Assembly (NCBI GenBank): GCA_028335825.1
Contig: JAIOKI010000002.1
Location: forward strand, 744,001 to 808,000
Direction of reading: 5' to 3'
Source: Nosema muscidifuracis
Taxonomy: Eukaryota; Microsporidia; Nosematidae
DNA length: 64,000 nt
The first letter of the stretch is position 1, and every line of letters starts with the position of its first letter. The position numbers and the translations under genes were made by a program. Positions 61,401-64,000 of this stretch are shown here, piece after piece. A model generated the notes under the pieces. The model was not told the origin of the DNA. It was given only the letters and a program-made list of their open reading frames with translations, and made no database searches.

Positions 61401-62612
61401 TTTAAGTAACAAAATTCTTTTATAAATAACTTGATTATCAGTGACTACACCTTCTAATAATATTTTTTTTGTTAAAGTATCTGCATTCTTATACTTAATA
61501 AAAAAATTCTTTAACCATAAATTATCTTGTTCTTTTTGTTTTTCTTCTAATCTACGTTGATTAGAATTGATAATTTCTTGTTGCTTTTTTGATATCTTTT
61601 TTGTTTTAATTTCCTTAGATTTAATAATAGGTGCGAATAATAATTTTCCATTAAATAAAGATTGAGCAGATTTTTGTAAATTTTTTAAATGTATAAATGC
61701 AGATTTTTCATTAGATTGCTTCAAACTTACTAAATAATTCATTTCTGATTTTTCAGGTTGATATTCTTTTAATTTTTTATCATTTTCAAAATATTTTGGC
61801 ATTGATAATTTATCATTAAATTCTAAAGGAAATGTCTTGTTAAAAAGCAATCTACCATCAAATTTCAATTTCTTCTTAATAATCAATAATTCATATAAAC
61901 TTTCACACAAAGATTCTGATACAATTTCTTGACTATTTTTTAATAAATTATCATCTAATTTAGAATTATAAAATTCTTCAATTTTTTTAATATCCCAATT
62001 ATCACTACATTTCAATATTTCGTCATTTATTTTTTTTTCTAAATTATCTTCAGTTAAATTCTGTTTATTTAATGGTAAAACGAAAGTATTAAAAATATTT
62101 TCTTCTTGATTTTTTATATCTAATGGGTTATAAACAAAAGTGTAAACAAAAGGTATTCTAATTTCTATATTATCTAAAAAACCAACATATAAATTTTTAC
62201 TAACACATTTATATAAAAAATCTTGAGATCTCTCAGAAGTATCACCAAGAACTAAAGCTACTCTCTCATTTTTTATATAATCATTCATTTCACCAATATC
62301 TTTAGATTCATAAATACTCTTAATAAATTCAATAACCAATTTTGTATAAATATCAATATCTTTGTAATCAAAAAAAATTGTCACAACATCAAATCCACTA
62401 GATTTTAAATTTTCTATAAGAAAATTGAAACCATGTTGAATTGTATGAAGAGGGAGGTTTCTAATATCTAAATTATAGTTATTACATAGATATGTTACAA
62501 GACCATTTCCATGTATTATTAAATGTCCAATACCAGTAAATTGTAAACTTATATTGGTAAATGAAGGTATTTCTGATTTAAAATACTGAGTATTTTCTTT
62601 TTCCAATTGCAT
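58476..62612 (-). CDS. DDX60-like Ski2-family RNA helicase
   Basis: A 1,378-residue helicase. The ATG at 62612 is chosen since TTTTTTACCCCAATTA precedes it; an ATG eight codons earlier lacks the motif. Residues 1-180 form the PIN-like domain of DDX60 ([16 protein letters not shown]). The ATPase core has AAPTSSGKT (about 537), [20 protein letters not shown] (about 641), [52 protein letters not shown] (about 1,000-1,035), all close to DDX60. A Lys/Asn/Glu insert with repeats of NKKEGTYEN lies at about 1,090-1,157. DDX60 is an RNA sensor and antiviral cofactor in animals; fungal homologues are little studied. In microsporidia it could act in RNA surveillance (inference). Confidence 0.88.
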   Translation of the reverse strand: [1378 protein letters not shown]

Positions 62613-63321
62613 TAATTGGGGTAAAAAATTTATCATTTTTATTCGATTGTTGATTCGTATTCATTTTTTTTAAATAATTTTATGTAAAACTCTTCTCATC
62701 ACTTGTAAAAAATTAAGATTTATTGAAACAAGTAAAGAAATTTTATTCTAATAAAAAAAATTAGTAGAAACAATAGAGAAATATTCGACAAAATTAAAGC
62801 ATAAAATGACATTATAAAGTATTAAGCTCGATACTAAAAGTAATGAAAATATTGATAAACTGAAAATGAGAGAGCTATTAGAAAAAAACAGAACCCAGGA
62901 TAATGTTTTAAATTAGTTATATTTAAGATAACTTATTTATAATTTAATTATTAATTTTTTTCTCATTATAATCGATTAGATATTTTTTCCAATATTTAAT
63001 TTCTAATAGAAAATAAATTAAATATTTATAAGAATATAAACAACTATTAGGCTATCAAAAAATTCTTATCTAATAATTTATTTTACACTAGCATAGATTC
63101 AGGTCTTACTTTTCTCAAATAAAATTCTAGATTTATTTTAATGACACTATTTTTATTATAAAAAAAACTTTTTCAAATAGTATCTTTAAAAAAAAGGAAT
63201 TATTAAATTGGAATTATATTAAAATCTTAAAATTATTTTTAATATTTAAAAAAATGAATTATTAAATTGAAATACTATTTTATGAAGAAGAATATTTAAA
63301 TCTTAAAATTATTTTTAATAT
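62613..63321. other. intergenic, 709 bp, with a 76-bp duplication
   Basis: ATCTTAAAATTATTTTTAATATTTAA occurs at 63,224 and 63,300, part of a 76-bp duplication ending at the next gene's stop. Near 62,825-62,915 the plus strand has a short coding-like stretch (NIDKLKMRELLEKNRTQDN) with no start motif. Nothing else is visible. Confidence 0.5.
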
Positions 63322-63828
63322 TTAATTAAAAACATATTTAAAAAAAAATGGAAATAATGTATTCCCATTGAGAAGATTATAAACATTTTCGTCATCTAGT
63401 TCACTATCATCGTCTTCACCACCAAAATCAAAATCAATATCATTACTAAGTATTCTTATAAAATTAGCTTCATTTTTCTCAAATTCTTCCTCACCTATTA
63501 AATCTTTAAATTTATTTATTAATTCATCTCTGTTAACTCTGATAGTTCTTTCAAAAATATTAGACGTATAAAAATCTATAAAATTTTTGTATTTAATTTT
63601 AGTCTCACTGCATTCTTTTTCAGTTTGGAAATCGTTATTTTCAATTCTGTGTTCCCATTCAATTTCAAATATTTCTTCTATAAAATCTTTTATTTCAAAT
63701 AACTCATTTTGGTTTGATTCTATATGTTCTTCAACTAAATCTGATTCTAAAGATATATTTTCGATTAACATAATTTTTTTTGAACTGATAAATGTCAAAC
63801 ATATTAATAGTAAAGAAATATTCTTCAT
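63322..63828 (-). CDS. small acidic secreted protein, unknown
   Basis: A 168-residue protein with a clear signal peptide (MKNISLLLICLTFISSKKI). The mature part is very acidic (LFEIKDFIEEIFEIEWEH; FGGEDDDSELDDENVYN) and has one cysteine, so it is not disulfide-stabilised. It was not recognised in any family. CCTACCC abuts the ATG, and the frame is clean. Candidate wall, polar-tube-associated or host-directed secreted protein (inference only). Confidence 0.65.
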   Translation of the reverse strand: MKNISLLLICLTFISSKKIMLIENISLESDLVEEHIESNQNELFEIKDFIEEIFEIEWEHRIENNDFQTEKECSETKIKYKNFIDFYTSNIFERTIRVNRDELINKFKDLIGEEEFEKNEANFIRILSNDIDFDFGGEDDDSELDDENVYNLLNGNTLFPFFFKYVFN

Positions 63829-64000
63829 GGGTAGGTTAATATTTTTTTATTTATTAAAATTATTATGTCATAGAACAATATTAAAATATATTTATGATAA
63901 TTAATAATTTTGTATTCAAATGGTTATATATGTAATTGAATATAGGATTTATCCTTATAAAGAAATAGATGTATTTAATTTGAATATGTCCAGTTATTGA
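63829..64000. other. upstream sequence at the window edge
   Basis: 172 bp of AT-rich DNA upstream of the secreted protein gene. No gene start is visible before the window ends. Confidence 0.5.

Overview
The window is about 64 kb of very AT-rich nuclear DNA from a microsporidian. The evidence is the gene set (fungal-type eukaryotic genes, shortened and apparently without introns), the large share of single-copy core genes, a mitosome-type Tom40, and a CCC or TTTTACCCC motif a few bases before most start codons. That motif is the known microsporidian translation-start signature and was used here to choose starts. The genus cannot be fixed from sequence alone; an AT-rich lineage such as the Nosema/Vairimorpha group or a relative would fit. 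No rRNA, tRNA or CRISPR array was recognised.

Layout. (1) 0.3-4.2 kb: a minus-strand block for RNA and ribosome maturation (BUD32, an RNase PH-type exosome subunit, BUD23, RIX7). (2) 4.5-6.5 kb: two degenerate enzymes side by side, a TyrRS-like protein that has lost most tyrosine-binding and ATP-binding residues and a dUTPase whose motif III is gone. (3) 6.9-15.3 kb: plus-strand ELP2, eIF3b, Nup155/170 and Tom40, followed by minus-strand mevalonate diphosphate decarboxylase. (4) 16.6-35.2 kb: a gene desert holding only three homeobox genes (two related typical homeodomains and one TALE homeodomain), a fossil Merlin-like DNA transposon and other coding-like remnants. (5) 36.2-53 kb: dense core genes, including a protein kinase, a CPSF-A/DDB1/SF3B3-type propeller protein, PX and syntaxin proteins, SGT1, PP2A B55, a 6-phosphogluconate dehydrogenase interrupted by one in-frame stop, Sec61 gamma, BRR6/BRL1, PUS7, eL21, SmG, uS4 and a phosphatidylinositol transfer protein. 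(6) 53.3-56.6 kb: a tandem pair of HAD phosphatases separated by decayed sequence. (7) 57.5-63.8 kb: an unknown probable secreted protein, a DDX60-like helicase and a small acidic secreted protein.

The intact genes largely serve translation and its quality control (BUD32, ELP2, PUS7, BUD23, RIX7, exosome subunit, eIF3b, eL21, uS4) plus trafficking and envelope functions (Sec61 gamma, Tom40, Nup155/170, BRR6, syntaxin, PX, PITP). The most unusual parts are the homeobox desert, which resembles a fungal HD mating-type gene set; the pair of active-site-degenerate enzymes; and intergenic minisatellites, several of which are copies of the adjoining gene's own start or end.
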